Source: CAWDDG01 sp963801065 (lineage in GTDB: Bacteria > Actinomycetota > Actinomycetes > Jiangellales > Jiangellaceae). Taken from it: DNA of 64,000 nt. Below are positions 1 to 8,161 of this stretch, one piece after another. The stretch is taken from contig CAWDDG010000005.1 of NCBI GenBank assembly GCA_963801065.1, positions 1 to 64,000 on the forward strand, written 5' to 3'. The position numbers were made by a program, and so were the translations under genes. The notes below the pieces were generated by a model that was not told where the DNA came from, made no database searches, and worked only from the letters and a program-made list of their open reading frames with translations. The first letter of the stretch is position 1. Every line of letters starts with the position of its first letter.

Positions 1-386
1 GCCTAGGGAGCTTGGGCGGGTAAGGCCTCGAAGATTGAGTCAAGTCTGTTGATCTGTGGTCATGTCCGCGGGTGATTGGCCTTGGGTTAGGCGGCGATGC
101 CGGATTGTCCGATGAGGTCGTCGACCGGACGGTGCGGACTGGGCACGCGACCGAGTGGGCGCCGCAGGGCACAGCGACCTCGCGACCTCCACGCGATCAA
201 GCCCGCACACGTGACTGCCCTGACGCTGTTTCCAGCCCAAGGCGTGATCCAGCCCTGACTCAGCCGAACCGTGGGAATGTCTTTGGGAATGAGATCCCGT
301 CGAACCGTGGGACTCAAGGCGACCAGAGGGGTGCACGGCGTGGCCGTAGTGCGCTGGTGATGGCCATCACGCCGGAGAACGCACCC
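1..386. other. No supportable gene left of the tRNA remnant
   Basis: Open frames exist on both strands here, but none has a recognisable domain, a convincing ribosome binding site or actinobacterial codon bias over its length. They look like chance open frames in GC-rich DNA. The stretch borders a decayed tRNA end, so it may be the flank of a lost or diverged integrated element. Confidence 0.5.
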
Positions 387-428
387 TTCCTAAACCGCGT
401 GTCGCAGGTTCGAATGCTGCCGGGGGCG
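387..428 (+). tRNA. Decayed 3' half of tRNA-Arg(CCT), possible attachment-site scar
   Basis: The run starts TTCCTAAACCG, as in the anticodon loop and 3' anticodon stem of actinobacterial tRNA-Arg(CCT). It continues with the variable loop, the T arm (GCAGG TTCGAAT GCTGC, one mismatch against the expected CCTGC) and the acceptor strand CGGGGGC. The 5' half is absent: bases before 387 do not pair with the anticodon stem. The last 12 bases, GCTGCCGGGGGC, are repeated directly at 428-439. A 3' tRNA half without its 5' half is what remains at the distal end of an element integrated in a tRNA gene. It is not a functional tRNA. Confidence 0.6.
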
Positions 429-487
429 CTGCCGGGGGCGCCAGCCCGCCTATCTGCAGTGTCCGGGGCCACGGAAGGAGGCTCGGC

Positions 488-1081
488 GTGAGTGAGTTGA
501 TCGTCGTACGGCATGGGGAGACCGAGTGGAGCCGTACCGGGCGGCATACCGGCCGGACCGACGTACTGCTGACCGCGCGCGGCGAGGCGCAGGCCCGGCT
601 GCTCGGGCCGCTGCTGGGCCGCCGTCTGGTGGCACACACACTGGTGAGCCCGGCGATCCGGGCATGGCGAACTGCGCAGCTGGCTGGGCTGGCCGGCACT
701 GCGACCGACCCGAACCTGTGGGAGTGGGATTACGGCGGTTACGAGGGCCGTACGACGGCGGAGATCAGGCTGGAGCGGCCTGGTTGGTACCTGTGGACCG
801 ACGGGGTGATCCCCGGAGACGCCGAGCATCCCGGCGAGTCGGTGGAGGAGGTGGGTGCTCGGGTTGATGCCGTGCTGGACCGGGTGCGACCCATGCAGGA
901 CGACGGCGACGTTGCGGTCGTCGCGCACGGGCACGTGCTGCGCGTGCTCACCGCGCGGTGGCTCGGCCTCGAGCCCGCCGCCGGTCGGCTCTTCAGGCTG
1001 GACACCGGGACTGTGTCGCTCCTTGGAACCGAGCACAGCCACCCAGTGATCCGCTCCTGGAACTGCAGCACCCGTGACTGA
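488..1081 (+). CDS. Histidine phosphatase family protein (phosphoglycerate mutase-like)
   Basis: The 197-residue protein opens with the phosphatase signature RHGETEW (residues 8-14), whose His9 would carry the phosphate. A second catalytic His lies near residue 147 in a VVAHGHVLR stretch. The length fits the single-domain branch that acts on small phosphorylated metabolites; the substrate cannot be told. The ATG start is preceded by GGAAGGAGGC, a strong ribosome binding site. No operon partner is close: 432 bases without a clear gene follow. Confidence 0.9.
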   Translation: MSELIVVRHGETEWSRTGRHTGRTDVLLTARGEAQARLLGPLLGRRLVAHTLVSPAIRAWRTAQLAGLAGTATDPNLWEWDYGGYEGRTTAEIRLERPGWYLWTDGVIPGDAEHPGESVEEVGARVDAVLDRVRPMQDDGDVAVVAHGHVLRVLTARWLGLEPAAGRLFRLDTGTVSLLGTEHSHPVIRSWNCSTRD

Positions 1082-1513
1082 GGCGCCGCGCAGAACGGAT
1101 TCACCGACGTCTGCGTCGTCTGACTGGGCACTGGAGGCCGACGCCCTACGGCGCCGAGATGGTGGTCGCGTGCCGAGGGGTGGTCGTCGACTCCGGCAGC
1201 GACTCCGCGCGTCCTGATCATCACGCGATGAGTTCCCGCCTCGGCGACGGTCTGCATAGGCACCCCGCCAACCCATGGTTCGACAAGTCGCGTTCGGTAC
1301 TCCGCACTGTCATGCCGCCGTGCCCGTGGGGTGTGCGGTCTTGGCGCGGCGGGCCGAGCTCCTAGTACCGGACCTGCAGCTATCCGCTGTGCCGCCGCCG
1401 GACGCGGGTGCCAAGTTGGCGGCGTGAGGGTGATTTGATCGCCCGGACAACAGCCCGTTGCGAGCAGTCGTCAGCAAGAATACTCAGGTCGACGACGAGA
1501 GGGTGGGACGAAC
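1082..1513. other. Intergenic stretch without recognised gene
   Basis: No frame here shows a known domain; the longer minus-strand frames are antisense reads. The right end must hold the promoter and ribosome binding site (GAGAGGGTGGGA) of the small membrane protein that starts at 1514. Confidence 0.5.
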
Positions 1514-1696
1514 GTGAGCAGCAACAATGGCGGTGCGACTGCGAGTAGCGGCGCGATCTACGGCCTCGGCATCTTCGGTGCGTGGGTGTACTTCTGGCAA
1601 CAGGCCGACGCGTTCTGGGAGTACTTGTTCGCGGTGCTCCAGGGCTTCGTGTGGCCGGCATTCTTGGTCTACGAGGCGTTCTCCGCTCTGGCCTGA
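1514..1696 (+). CDS. Small conserved membrane protein
   Basis: A 60-residue protein with a Ser/Gly/Asn-rich N terminus, then one or two hydrophobic segments rich in aromatic residues (about residues 14-29 and 36-57). GTG is the start, with a GAGAGGG-type ribosome binding site just upstream. Small aromatic-rich membrane proteins of this make-up occur in many bacteria, but no function is established. It stands alone between a phosphatase and a convergent monooxygenase gene. Its compact, stop-bounded frame and sensible start argue that it is real. Confidence 0.65.
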   Translation: MSSNNGGATASSGAIYGLGIFGAWVYFWQQADAFWEYLFAVLQGFVWPAFLVYEAFSALA

Positions 1697-1717
1697 TGAT
1701 CGTCCGGCCGAACTGAC

Positions 1718-2947
1718 CTATGCACGCGTAGTGATCGAGCGCTCGGTACTGGTGACTGGGGTGTCCCAGTCGATGTGGTAGTCGTGGGTCTGCTTGAACG
1801 CCTTGCTGTTCGCGGTCATCTTCAGCAGTCTCGGTAGCATGGCGTCGCGGAGAACCCTGGCGACCGGGCCGGCGGCCTTGCTGTTGTTGATGCGTGCGGC
1901 CCACTTGATGATGCTCTCGACGCGGGGCCGGCGCGCCGCCTCGAAGGCGGCGAACGCCGCCGATGGGCTGGGCAGGTCGCGAAGGCACTTGGCGAGCACG
2001 ACGGCGTCCTCGATGGACAGCGAGGCACCCTGTCCGGACGTGGGGGAAGGTGCGTGCGCGGCGTCCCCGATGACGATCATCCGCCCGCTACGCCAGGCCG
2101 GCAGGTGCGGGATGGCGTGGATCGGGCTCATCGACATGATCTCCGGCGTGGCCTCGATGAGCGGCACGGCGGGCCCGGCGTCCCCGGCGTAGAGCGCGAG
2201 CAGCCGGCGCCGCCATTCGTCGCCGCCGACGGCTTCGAGCGCGCCGCGGACGGGGTCGTCGCGCCGGGGCACGTTGGCGAACCACCACACCTCCCCGTCG
2301 GGCGCCAGGGCGTAGCCGAAGAACGCACGCTTGCCGAAGATCATCTCGTAGCTGCCCGGCTCGGAGTCCACCCGTACGCCGCGCGCGTAGCCGCCGGTGT
2401 TGATCAGCCCGGCGTAGGTCGGGTTGGGCGCGGCGGGGTCGATGATCCGCCGCACCGTCGAGTGGACACCGTCGCAGCCGATCAGAACGTCACCGACGGC
2501 CTCGCTGCCATCGGCGAACACCGCCCGTACCCGATCGCCGGTCTCCTCGGCTCCGACCAGGCGCTTGCCGTGTTCGATGTGCACCCCGCGGCTGGTGGCC
2601 TCGTCGTGCAGCACGCGGTAGAGGTCGGGGCGCTTGATGGTCTGGCTGGTCGTGCCGTCAGGCAGCGACTGGCCGGTGCGGCTCTCGCCGAGCCGCTTGC
2701 CGGTGCCGCTGCGCAGGGTGATCCCCGGGGTGGGGAACCCCACGGCGAGGGCGGGCTTGTCCGCGCCGAGGACGCGGAGCGCGTCGACGCCGTTGGACGC
2801 CAGGGTGAGGAACACTCCGATGCCGTCGGCGCCGGTGGGGTGGGCCTCGAAGACCACCGGGTCGATCCCGGCCTTCTGCAGGGCCATAGCCGCGGCCGGG
2901 CCGGCGATGCCGCCGCCGATGATCAGGGCGGTGCGTGTGCGAGTCAT
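1718..2947 (-). CDS. FAD-dependent monooxygenase (PHBH fold)
   Basis: A 409-residue flavoprotein. The Rossmann motif GGGIAG lies at residues 11-16, a DG motif (GCDGVHSTVRR) near residue 155, and the FAD ribityl-binding GD motif (GDAAHAPSPTSGQG) from residue 294. This is the class A aromatic hydroxylase / tetracycline-destructase layout, in which NAD(P)H reduces FAD and O2 hydroxylates a small, often aromatic, substrate. The ATG overlaps the stop of the upstream PadR gene (ATGA), so the two are translationally coupled. The regulator probably senses the monooxygenase substrate, which cannot be identified here. Confidence 0.88.
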   Translation of the reverse strand: MTRTRTALIIGGGIAGPAAAMALQKAGIDPVVFEAHPTGADGIGVFLTLASNGVDALRVLGADKPALAVGFPTPGITLRSGTGKRLGESRTGQSLPDGTTSQTIKRPDLYRVLHDEATSRGVHIEHGKRLVGAEETGDRVRAVFADGSEAVGDVLIGCDGVHSTVRRIIDPAAPNPTYAGLINTGGYARGVRVDSEPGSYEMIFGKRAFFGYALAPDGEVWWFANVPRRDDPVRGALEAVGGDEWRRRLLALYAGDAGPAVPLIEATPEIMSMSPIHAIPHLPAWRSGRMIVIGDAAHAPSPTSGQGASLSIEDAVVLAKCLRDLPSPSAAFAAFEAARRPRVESIIKWAARINNSKAAGPVARVLRDAMLPRLLKMTANSKAFKQTHDYHIDWDTPVTSTERSITTRA

Positions 2948-3570
2948 GCCTGCTGCCTTTCGTCGATGTGGAAGGGCTCGCCGTGGAACTCGGCCCACGG
3001 TCGGCCCCATCCGGTCTCCGGGTGGTTGATTCGTTCGATGAACCGCTGCACGAACGAGGAATCGGCGTCCAGTACAGCGAGCCGGTACTCCTCCTCGACC
3101 AGGAACATCGGGTGCACGCCCGCGGCGAGCGTGGCGTCGATCAGGCCGCGGATCTCGGCGCGCTGCTCGGCAAGCCGGCGCAGCCGGCGGCTGAGCAGCT
3201 CGACCACGTCGTCCGGTGGCAGCGCCGCGATCAGCGACAGCGCCGCGACGAAGTGCGGGTACTCGTGCTGCGGCTCCTCGACCAGCTCCCGCATCCAATC
3301 GCGCAGCTCGTGCCGGCCGGCGTCGGTGAGCGCGTACACGGTGCGTTCCGGGCGCTGGCCCTCGCGGGTGGTTTCCTGCTCGACGATGAAGCCGGCCCTG
3401 GCGAGCTGCCGGACCACCATGTAGAGCGAGCCGTGGTTGTACTTGATGCTGCGCGCGTCGTCGTTGTCGCGCAGCATCCGGCTCAGGCCGTACGGGTGCA
3501 TGGGTCCCTGGGTCAGGTAGGACAACACGGCCATCGCCAGCAGGTTGCCAACCTTCCGCCGCTTCGCCAT
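2944..3570 (-). CDS. PadR family transcriptional regulator
   Basis: A 208-residue repressor with the N-terminal PadR winged helix (about residues 8-90; GPMHPYGLSRML, then GSLYMVVRQLARAGFI). The C-terminal helical half resembles Vir/PadR-C dimerisation regions. PadR proteins bind aromatic or cationic drugs and release the promoter of a neighbouring detoxification gene. Here that gene is the FAD monooxygenase, whose start overlaps this stop by four bases. The ATG has a strong GGAGGAG site. A promoter with repeated half-sites lies about 30 bases upstream. Confidence 0.9.
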   Translation of the reverse strand: MAKRRKVGNLLAMAVLSYLTQGPMHPYGLSRMLRDNDDARSIKYNHGSLYMVVRQLARAGFIVEQETTREGQRPERTVYALTDAGRHELRDWMRELVEEPQHEYPHFVAALSLIAALPPDDVVELLSRRLRRLAEQRAEIRGLIDATLAAGVHPMFLVEEEYRLAVLDADSSFVQRFIERINHPETGWGRPWAEFHGEPFHIDERQQA

Positions 3571-3601
3571 CTGCTCCTCCGTCTACGTGGCTGACGTCAC
3601 G

Positions 3602-3638
3602 GTCAACTATCCAGGATTGGCTAGTCAGTGTCAACTAT
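3602..3638 (-). promoter_or_regulatory. Promoter of the PadR-monooxygenase operon with repeated GTCAACTAT
   Basis: On the minus strand a -35 TTGACA (3634-3629) and a -10 GATAGT (3611-3606) stand 17 bases apart, near consensus for the housekeeping sigma factor. The nonamer GTCAACTAT occurs at 3602-3610 and again at 3630-3638, 28 bases apart, so one copy overlaps each promoter element. That placement suits a repressor, most simply the PadR protein itself, which is inference. Confidence 0.6.
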
Positions 3639-3776
3639 TGTGACGTGACGCACACTTTCGGGGTTGCGAGGCGAGATCGAGCGACACGCCCGTGCTTGAC
3701 CTTGCGACCGGAACAACGACGTAATGCCCTGGCGTGAGCACGGTTTCGGCTGTGGACAACAAGGTGGCCGGACGGA

Positions 3777-4259
3777 TCACTCCTCGCCCGCGGCGGCCTT
3801 GGCGAAGCGGTCCAGGATGCTGCTCCAGCCACCGCCCCCGCTGATCGCGTCGCGTATCGCCTGGCCGCCAACGAGCCGGTGGAGGAGTCGGTGTTCCAGC
3901 TCCACCATGGTCTGCCCGGGTCCGTCCGAGGTGAACCGAACCTCGATCTCGCTGGCGTGCTCGGGATCGGGGTCATACTGCCATTCGCCATTGATCTGCC
4001 AGGTGACAACCAGCCGGTGCGGTGGCTCCCAGGCCAGCACCCGACCCCAGTCGCATTCGCTGTCGTCGATGCCGCGTTCGTACCACCGTCCGCCTTCACG
4101 CGGTTCCAGGATGACTTCGGCCACGTCGGCGCGGCCGATGTGGTACTCGGCCGGCCACCAGATGTTGAACGAGTCGGTGAAGACGCGGAACGCCTGTTCG
4201 ACAGGCACGCCGACCGTGCGCGCTCCGCGGATCGCGGGGATCGTGGATGCGGTGCTCAT
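3777..4259 (-). CDS. SRPBCC (AHSA1-like) domain protein
   Basis: A 160-residue single START/SRPBCC domain: an opening VxVPVEQAFRVFTD segment, a central WEPPHRLVVTWQING strand pair, and a C-terminal helix ending GGGGWSSILDRFAKAA. Proteins of this type bind hydrophobic ligands in a helix-grip fold. Many actinobacterial copies sit directly after a small ArsR regulator, as here, where the ATG overlaps the ArsR stop by four bases. The ligand is unknown; toxin-antitoxin-like or stress roles sometimes proposed for such pairs cannot be judged from sequence. Confidence 0.88.
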   Translation of the reverse strand: MSTASTIPAIRGARTVGVPVEQAFRVFTDSFNIWWPAEYHIGRADVAEVILEPREGGRWYERGIDDSECDWGRVLAWEPPHRLVVTWQINGEWQYDPDPEHASEIEVRFTSDGPGQTMVELEHRLLHRLVGGQAIRDAISGGGGWSSILDRFAKAAAGEE

Positions 4260-4588
4260 CTCTGCTCCTGTTCGGGGTCGACGGGGGCCGCCTCGGCGGC
4301 CTTGTGAAAAGCGGTGAGTGCCTCGTTCCAGATGCGGTCCAGGTAGGCCCGCATGGCGGTCACCCCATCGGGGTTGAGCCGGTAGACGCGGCGCGTGCCA
4401 TCGGCTCGGTCGACGACCAGTCCGCCGTCCTTGAGCGCGCGCAGATGTTGGGACACAGCCGGCCGGCTGATCGGCAGTTGCTGGGCCAGTTCACCCACTG
4501 AGCACGGGCGCCGGGCCAGCAGCTCGAAGATGGCGCGTCGGGTCGGGTCACCGAGCAGACCCAGCCCGGCATCTCCGTAAGTGTCCAC
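4256..4588 (-). CDS. ArsR family transcriptional regulator
   Basis: About 110 residues with the ArsR winged helix (LGDPTRRAIFELLARRPCSV, then ELAQQLPISRPAVSQHLRAL, then a DGTRRVYRLNPDG wing). There is no obvious metal-binding Cys pair. GTG at 4588 is preferred: a -10 TAACTT sits 7 bases upstream and TTGCGC 18 bases further, which would make the message leaderless. An ATG at 4612 in the same frame is the alternative, but it would place the operator-like palindrome inside the coding sequence. The gene is co-transcribed with the SRPBCC gene. Confidence 0.82.
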   Translation of the reverse strand: MDTYGDAGLGLLGDPTRRAIFELLARRPCSVGELAQQLPISRPAVSQHLRALKDGGLVVDRADGTRRVYRLNPDGVTAMRAYLDRIWNEALTAFHKAAEAAPVDPEQEQR

Positions 4589-4592
4589 GAAC

Positions 4593-4610
4593 GGTAAGTT
4601 ACGACTTACC
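4593..4610 (-). promoter_or_regulatory. Perfect inverted repeat over the arsR promoter
   Basis: GGTAAGT-CGTA-ACTTACC is a perfect 7+7 palindrome with a 4-base spacer. It covers the candidate -10 box TAACTT of the ArsR gene, so autorepression is likely. The assignment rests on position and symmetry. Confidence 0.6.
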
Positions 4611-4801
4611 ATGGCCTCGGCGCAAGTGGGTCGACCCGTTGGCAGCCCCGCAGGCCAGCAGATGCCGTCGAGGCGGGCGCCGCGTAAATTCCGGAAGGCT
4701 CCGCGAAGATGAGGCACCTGGCGGGTGGATGTCCGAGCTGGCCCGGTGGACCCGACGTCTCTGACGAGGCACGCAGAGGTGCCAGCCGAGAGGAGAGCAT
4801 C

Positions 4802-5218
4802 GTGAAGTACATGATCTTGCTGTACGCCTCCCAACAGGACTACGACCTCATGGCCGGGAAGCCCACCGACGAGCCGGCCTGGGCCCCGGAGGACGTCGCA
4901 GCGATGCACGCGTTCATGGAGTCGTGGAACAATGAGCTGATCGAGTCCGGGGAGTTCGTCGACGCCCGTGGCCTGGCCGCCCCCGTACACACGAGGCGAA
5001 TCCATGGGCTGCAGAACGGGGTTCCGGTCGTGACCGACGGTCCCTACCCCGAGACCCAAGAGGTTCTCGCCGGCTACACGATCGTCGAGTGCGAGAGTTT
5101 CGACCGGGCGACCGAGATCGCCGCGCGCATCACGAAGAGCCCCAGCCCAGGGGATGTGAGTGGGGCTTATGTGGACGTGCGGCCTATCGTCGATGGCATG
5201 GACGAGCTGGAGGCATAA
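4802..5218 (+). CDS. YCII/DGPF family protein (ECF42 partner)
   Basis: A 138-residue ferredoxin-like YCII domain. The family signature appears as DGPYPETQEV near residue 79. GTG at 4802 is chosen because GAGAGGAGAGC lies just upstream and the homologous region begins at once (KYMILLY); the longer frame to 4709 adds a low-complexity tail. The ECF42 sigma gene starts 8 bases after this stop. DGPF proteins are the known genomic partners of ECF42 sigma factors, and the pair is thought to act in stress or antibiotic responses. Confidence 0.9.
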   Translation: MKYMILLYASQQDYDLMAGKPTDEPAWAPEDVAAMHAFMESWNNELIESGEFVDARGLAAPVHTRRIHGLQNGVPVVTDGPYPETQEVLAGYTIVECESFDRATEIAARITKSPSPGDVSGAYVDVRPIVDGMDELEA

Positions 5219-5226
5219 CCACCGCG

Positions 5227-6471
5227 GTGACCGGTAACAACGTCGAGGACCTGTTACGCCCGTTGGCGCCGCATGTCCTCGGCGCCGTGGTGCGGCGCTT
5301 CGGGCACTTCGACACCGCGGAAGACGCCGTGCAAGAGGCTCTGATCGCAGCCGCCGTGCAGTGGCCGAAGGATGGCATCCCGGAGAATCCGCGAGGTTGG
5401 CTGATCACGGTCGCCTCGCGCAGACTGACCGACCTGCTGCGCAGCGAGCAGGCTCGGCAACGTCGTGAAGACACCGTCGCCCGGTGGATACTTCCCGACC
5501 AATGGCTGGCGCCCGCCGCCGACAGGCCGGCATCGGAATCCGACGACACGCTCATCCTCCTGTTCATGTGCTGTCACCCCTCGTTGTCGCCGGCAGCGCA
5601 GATTGCGCTTACTTTGCGCGCGGTCGGCGGCTTGACCACCGCCGAGATCGCCCGTGCATTCCTCGTGCCGGAGGCGACCATGACCCGACGCATCAGCCGG
5701 GCCAAGCAGCGCATCAAGGACAGCGGTGTTCCATTCGGCATACCCGCGGGGTCGGAGCGCACCGAACGGCTCGGCGCCGCTCTCCACGTGCTGTACCTGA
5801 TCTTCAACGAGGGTTACGCGAGTACATCAGGGCCGAGCCTGCATCGCATTGAGATGTCGGCCGAAGCGATCCGGCTGGCCCGCATGGTCCACCGACTGCT
5901 GCCCGATGATGCCGAGGTGACGGGACTACTTGCGCTCATGTTGCTCACCGACGCGCGCCGCCCGGCGCGTACCGGGCCGGATGGCGCGTTGATACCGATG
6001 GCCGAGCAGGATCGAAGCCTCTGGAACGCCGGCTACGTCGCTGAGGGCGTGGCACTCATCACCGACGCGCTCCCGCGGGGGGCAACCGGCCCGTACCAGC
6101 TCCAGGCGGCGATCGCGGCGATCCACGACGAAGCGCCAAATGCCGAGGCGACCGACTGGCCACAGATCATGGCGCTCTATGAGCTGCTGATGCAGATCTC
6201 CGACAACCCCGTCGTGGCGCTGAACCACGCTGTGGCGGTGGCAATGGTCCGAGGTGCGCGAGCCGGGCTTGACCTGCTCGAAGAGCTCGCAGCCGACGAG
6301 CGGATCGCCGAGAATCACCGGCTCCACGCGGTCCGCGCGCACCTGCTGGAGATGGCCGGCGATCGCCAGGCGGCGCGGGACTCCTACCAGGCGGCGGCCC
6401 AACGCACAGCCAGCTTCCCGCAACAGCGCTACCTCCACGCCCGAGCCGCCCGCCTCACAGACGACCAGTGA
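5227..6471 (+). CDS. ECF42 group RNA polymerase sigma factor with TPR-like C-terminal extension
   Basis: About 414 residues. Sigma region 2 spans roughly residues 10-75 (RRFGHFDTAEDAVQEALI) and region 4 roughly 115-165 (GGLTTAEIARAFLVPEATMTRR). A helical extension of more than 200 residues (DUF6596/TPR-like) replaces the usual anti-sigma control; in ECF42 proteins this tail is needed for activity. GTG at 5227 follows the DGPF stop directly. No anti-sigma gene is adjacent, which fits the group. Confidence 0.9.
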   Translation: MTGNNVEDLLRPLAPHVLGAVVRRFGHFDTAEDAVQEALIAAAVQWPKDGIPENPRGWLITVASRRLTDLLRSEQARQRREDTVARWILPDQWLAPAADRPASESDDTLILLFMCCHPSLSPAAQIALTLRAVGGLTTAEIARAFLVPEATMTRRISRAKQRIKDSGVPFGIPAGSERTERLGAALHVLYLIFNEGYASTSGPSLHRIEMSAEAIRLARMVHRLLPDDAEVTGLLALMLLTDARRPARTGPDGALIPMAEQDRSLWNAGYVAEGVALITDALPRGATGPYQLQAAIAAIHDEAPNAEATDWPQIMALYELLMQISDNPVVALNHAVAVAMVRGARAGLDLLEELAADERIAENHRLHAVRAHLLEMAGDRQAARDSYQAAAQRTASFPQQRYLHARAARLTDDQ

Positions 6472-6617
6472 GCTCTTCGCCGCCGTCAGGAGCGCCGGGC
6501 GGTGGCCGGGGCTGGGACCGCTCCACAGAGCCAGGTCTAATGTCGAGTCGACTCCGGTCTCAGGAGCAGCCGCATCGGAGTTCACCCTGCGGCAGTCGAT
6601 CGACGAGGAGACGACCC

Positions 6618-6920
6618 ATGGTCACCGTAGGTCTGCTTGCGACACTCAACGCGAAGTCGGGCAAAGAGGACGCACTTGCGTCGTTCCTGCAGAGCGCCTT
6701 GCCGCTCGCCCAGGAAGAGGACGACACGGTCGCCTGGTTTGCCATCAAGATCGACAGCGCCACCTACGGCATCTTCGATGTCTTCCCCGGACCCGAGGGC
6801 CGCCAGGCTCACCTCGATGGCCCGATCGCTGCCGCACTGATGGACAAGGCCGACGACCTGCTGAGTTCGCCGCCGGACATCAAGCCGATCGACGTGTTAG
6901 CCGCCAAACTGCCGAGCTGA
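6618..6920 (+). CDS. Antibiotic biosynthesis monooxygenase-like (ABM) protein
   Basis: A 100-residue ferredoxin-like fold protein. It has the ABM pattern MVTVGLLATLNAKSGKEDALASFL, then EEDDTVAWFAIKID and GIFDVFPGPEGRQAHLDG. Such proteins dimerise and can act as cofactor-free monooxygenases, although many have no proven activity. The ATG at 6618 has GACGAGGAG upstream; longer in-frame extension to 6468 overlaps the sigma gene and is low complexity. It may be the third gene of the DGPF-ECF42 unit, about 150 bases downstream. Confidence 0.75.
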   Translation: MVTVGLLATLNAKSGKEDALASFLQSALPLAQEEDDTVAWFAIKIDSATYGIFDVFPGPEGRQAHLDGPIAAALMDKADDLLSSPPDIKPIDVLAAKLPS

Positions 6921-6994
6921 CACAGCATTCCTGGTAATCCGCAGGTCGAGGCTGTTCTCGTACGATCCCCGTGCCCTGTACCCGTGCCAGGTAG

Positions 6995-7945
6995 TCAGCC
7001 GCGGCGAGCGCGAGCGCGCCGCTTGCCCGCATGCATCGCCTGCACCCTGGCGACCGGGATCGCACGGCCCTCCTCGATCAGGTCGGAGTTCAACTGCTGC
7101 GGCTCGGGCATCCGGTCGGCCCACGGATCGCCCTCGGCGAGCAACCGGGCCGCGGTGTGGACGGTGAAGTCGGCCGGCGCTACGCGATCGAGCTCATCCC
7201 ATGCCACCGGGAATGACACCGGTGCGCCCGGCCGGATGCGCGGGCTGTACGCCGCCACCACCGTCGCCCCTCCGGCACGAGTCGAGTCGAGGAACACCTT
7301 GCCTTCCCGGTCTTCCCGGACATACGCCGTTGTCGCGAGTCCGGGATCAAGGCGCTCGGCGCGCGCAGCGATCGCGCGGGTCGCCGCGGCCACGTCGTCG
7401 ATCGTCGCCTCTGACCACATCGGCACGAACACGTGCACACCCTTAGCACCGCTTGTCTTGACCGCACCTACCAAGCCGGCATCGGCCAGGGCCCTGCGGA
7501 CCAGAAAGGCGGCGCCAACGGCGGAGCCGAACGCGTCCGCGGACGGCGGGTCGAGGTCGAGCACGAGGTAGGTGGGGTGGTCCCAGCGATCAGCGCGAAG
7601 CAGGGTCGGGTGGTACTCCACCGCACGTTGGTTGCCGAACCACAGCAACGTGCGGCGGTCGTTGCACAGCGCGTAGGAAACCTCACGTTTCGAGGACTCC
7701 GCCCACAGCGGCAAGGTCCGCACCCACTTCGGGGTGTACTTGGGGACGTTCTTCTGCATGAAAGGCGCCTGGCCACGAAGTACCCGGACCACCGACAGCG
7801 GCCGGTCCCGCAGTTCCGGGATGATCCGGTCACGAACGGCGTCCAGATAATCCACCAGATCCCGCTTGGTCGCGTCCGCCCCGTCGAACAGCGGTTGGTC
7901 GAGGTTGGTCAGCGACACTCCGTCCCGCACCTCATCACCGCTCAT
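6995..7945 (-). CDS. LigD/Prim-PolC type DNA polymerase-primase
   Basis: A 316-residue archaeo-eukaryotic primase domain like the polymerase module of LigD. The metal-binding DLDPP motif is at residues 130-134 and KTSGAKGVHV at 163-172 (family KTSGKGLHV). No ligase or nuclease domain is attached and no Ku gene is in the window, so this resembles stand-alone Prim-PolC, which in mycobacteria works with LigC ligases in gap filling. A matching ligase lies 3.4 kb away on the other strand. Substrate preference is inferred from the family. Confidence 0.88.
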   Translation of the reverse strand: MSGDEVRDGVSLTNLDQPLFDGADATKRDLVDYLDAVRDRIIPELRDRPLSVVRVLRGQAPFMQKNVPKYTPKWVRTLPLWAESSKREVSYALCNDRRTLLWFGNQRAVEYHPTLLRADRWDHPTYLVLDLDPPSADAFGSAVGAAFLVRRALADAGLVGAVKTSGAKGVHVFVPMWSEATIDDVAAATRAIAARAERLDPGLATTAYVREDREGKVFLDSTRAGGATVVAAYSPRIRPGAPVSFPVAWDELDRVAPADFTVHTAARLLAEGDPWADRMPEPQQLNSDLIEEGRAIPVARVQAMHAGKRRARARRG

Positions 7946-8117
7946 CGGATCACCTTCCCCACATCACAGCCCGAGGTCAACGTCACGCAGCCGGAATCGC
8001 GTCGAGACGCGCCCAACCTGGAAACGGCTCGTAGGCGAGGCGCACGGAAGCGACCGTCGGCATTGCCAGGCCGAACGCTTGACCGGACCGATCAGCAAGG
8101 CTAGCTTGCTTTCCATT

Positions 8118-8130
8118 AGGAAAGTTACCT
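8118..8130. promoter_or_regulatory. Near-palindrome upstream of the chitinase gene
   Basis: AGGAAAGTTACCT is a 13-bp near-palindrome with one mismatched pair, 32 bases before the chitinase ATG, in a locally AT-rich patch (about 8105-8140). Position and symmetry suggest an operator for carbohydrate-responsive control. The regulator is unknown. Confidence 0.4.
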
Positions 8131-8161
8131 TTTCTTTTGCGCCTGCCGCGTAGGAGTGCAG

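Noticed and set aside
314..1276. 320-aa minus-strand frame over the tRNA remnant and phosphatase
   Set aside because: It contains the translated tRNA end and antisense of the phosphatase; no domain.
7866..8153. Plus-strand frame ahead of the chitinase
   Set aside because: Antisense of the polymerase start and promoter region; no ribosome binding site or domain.
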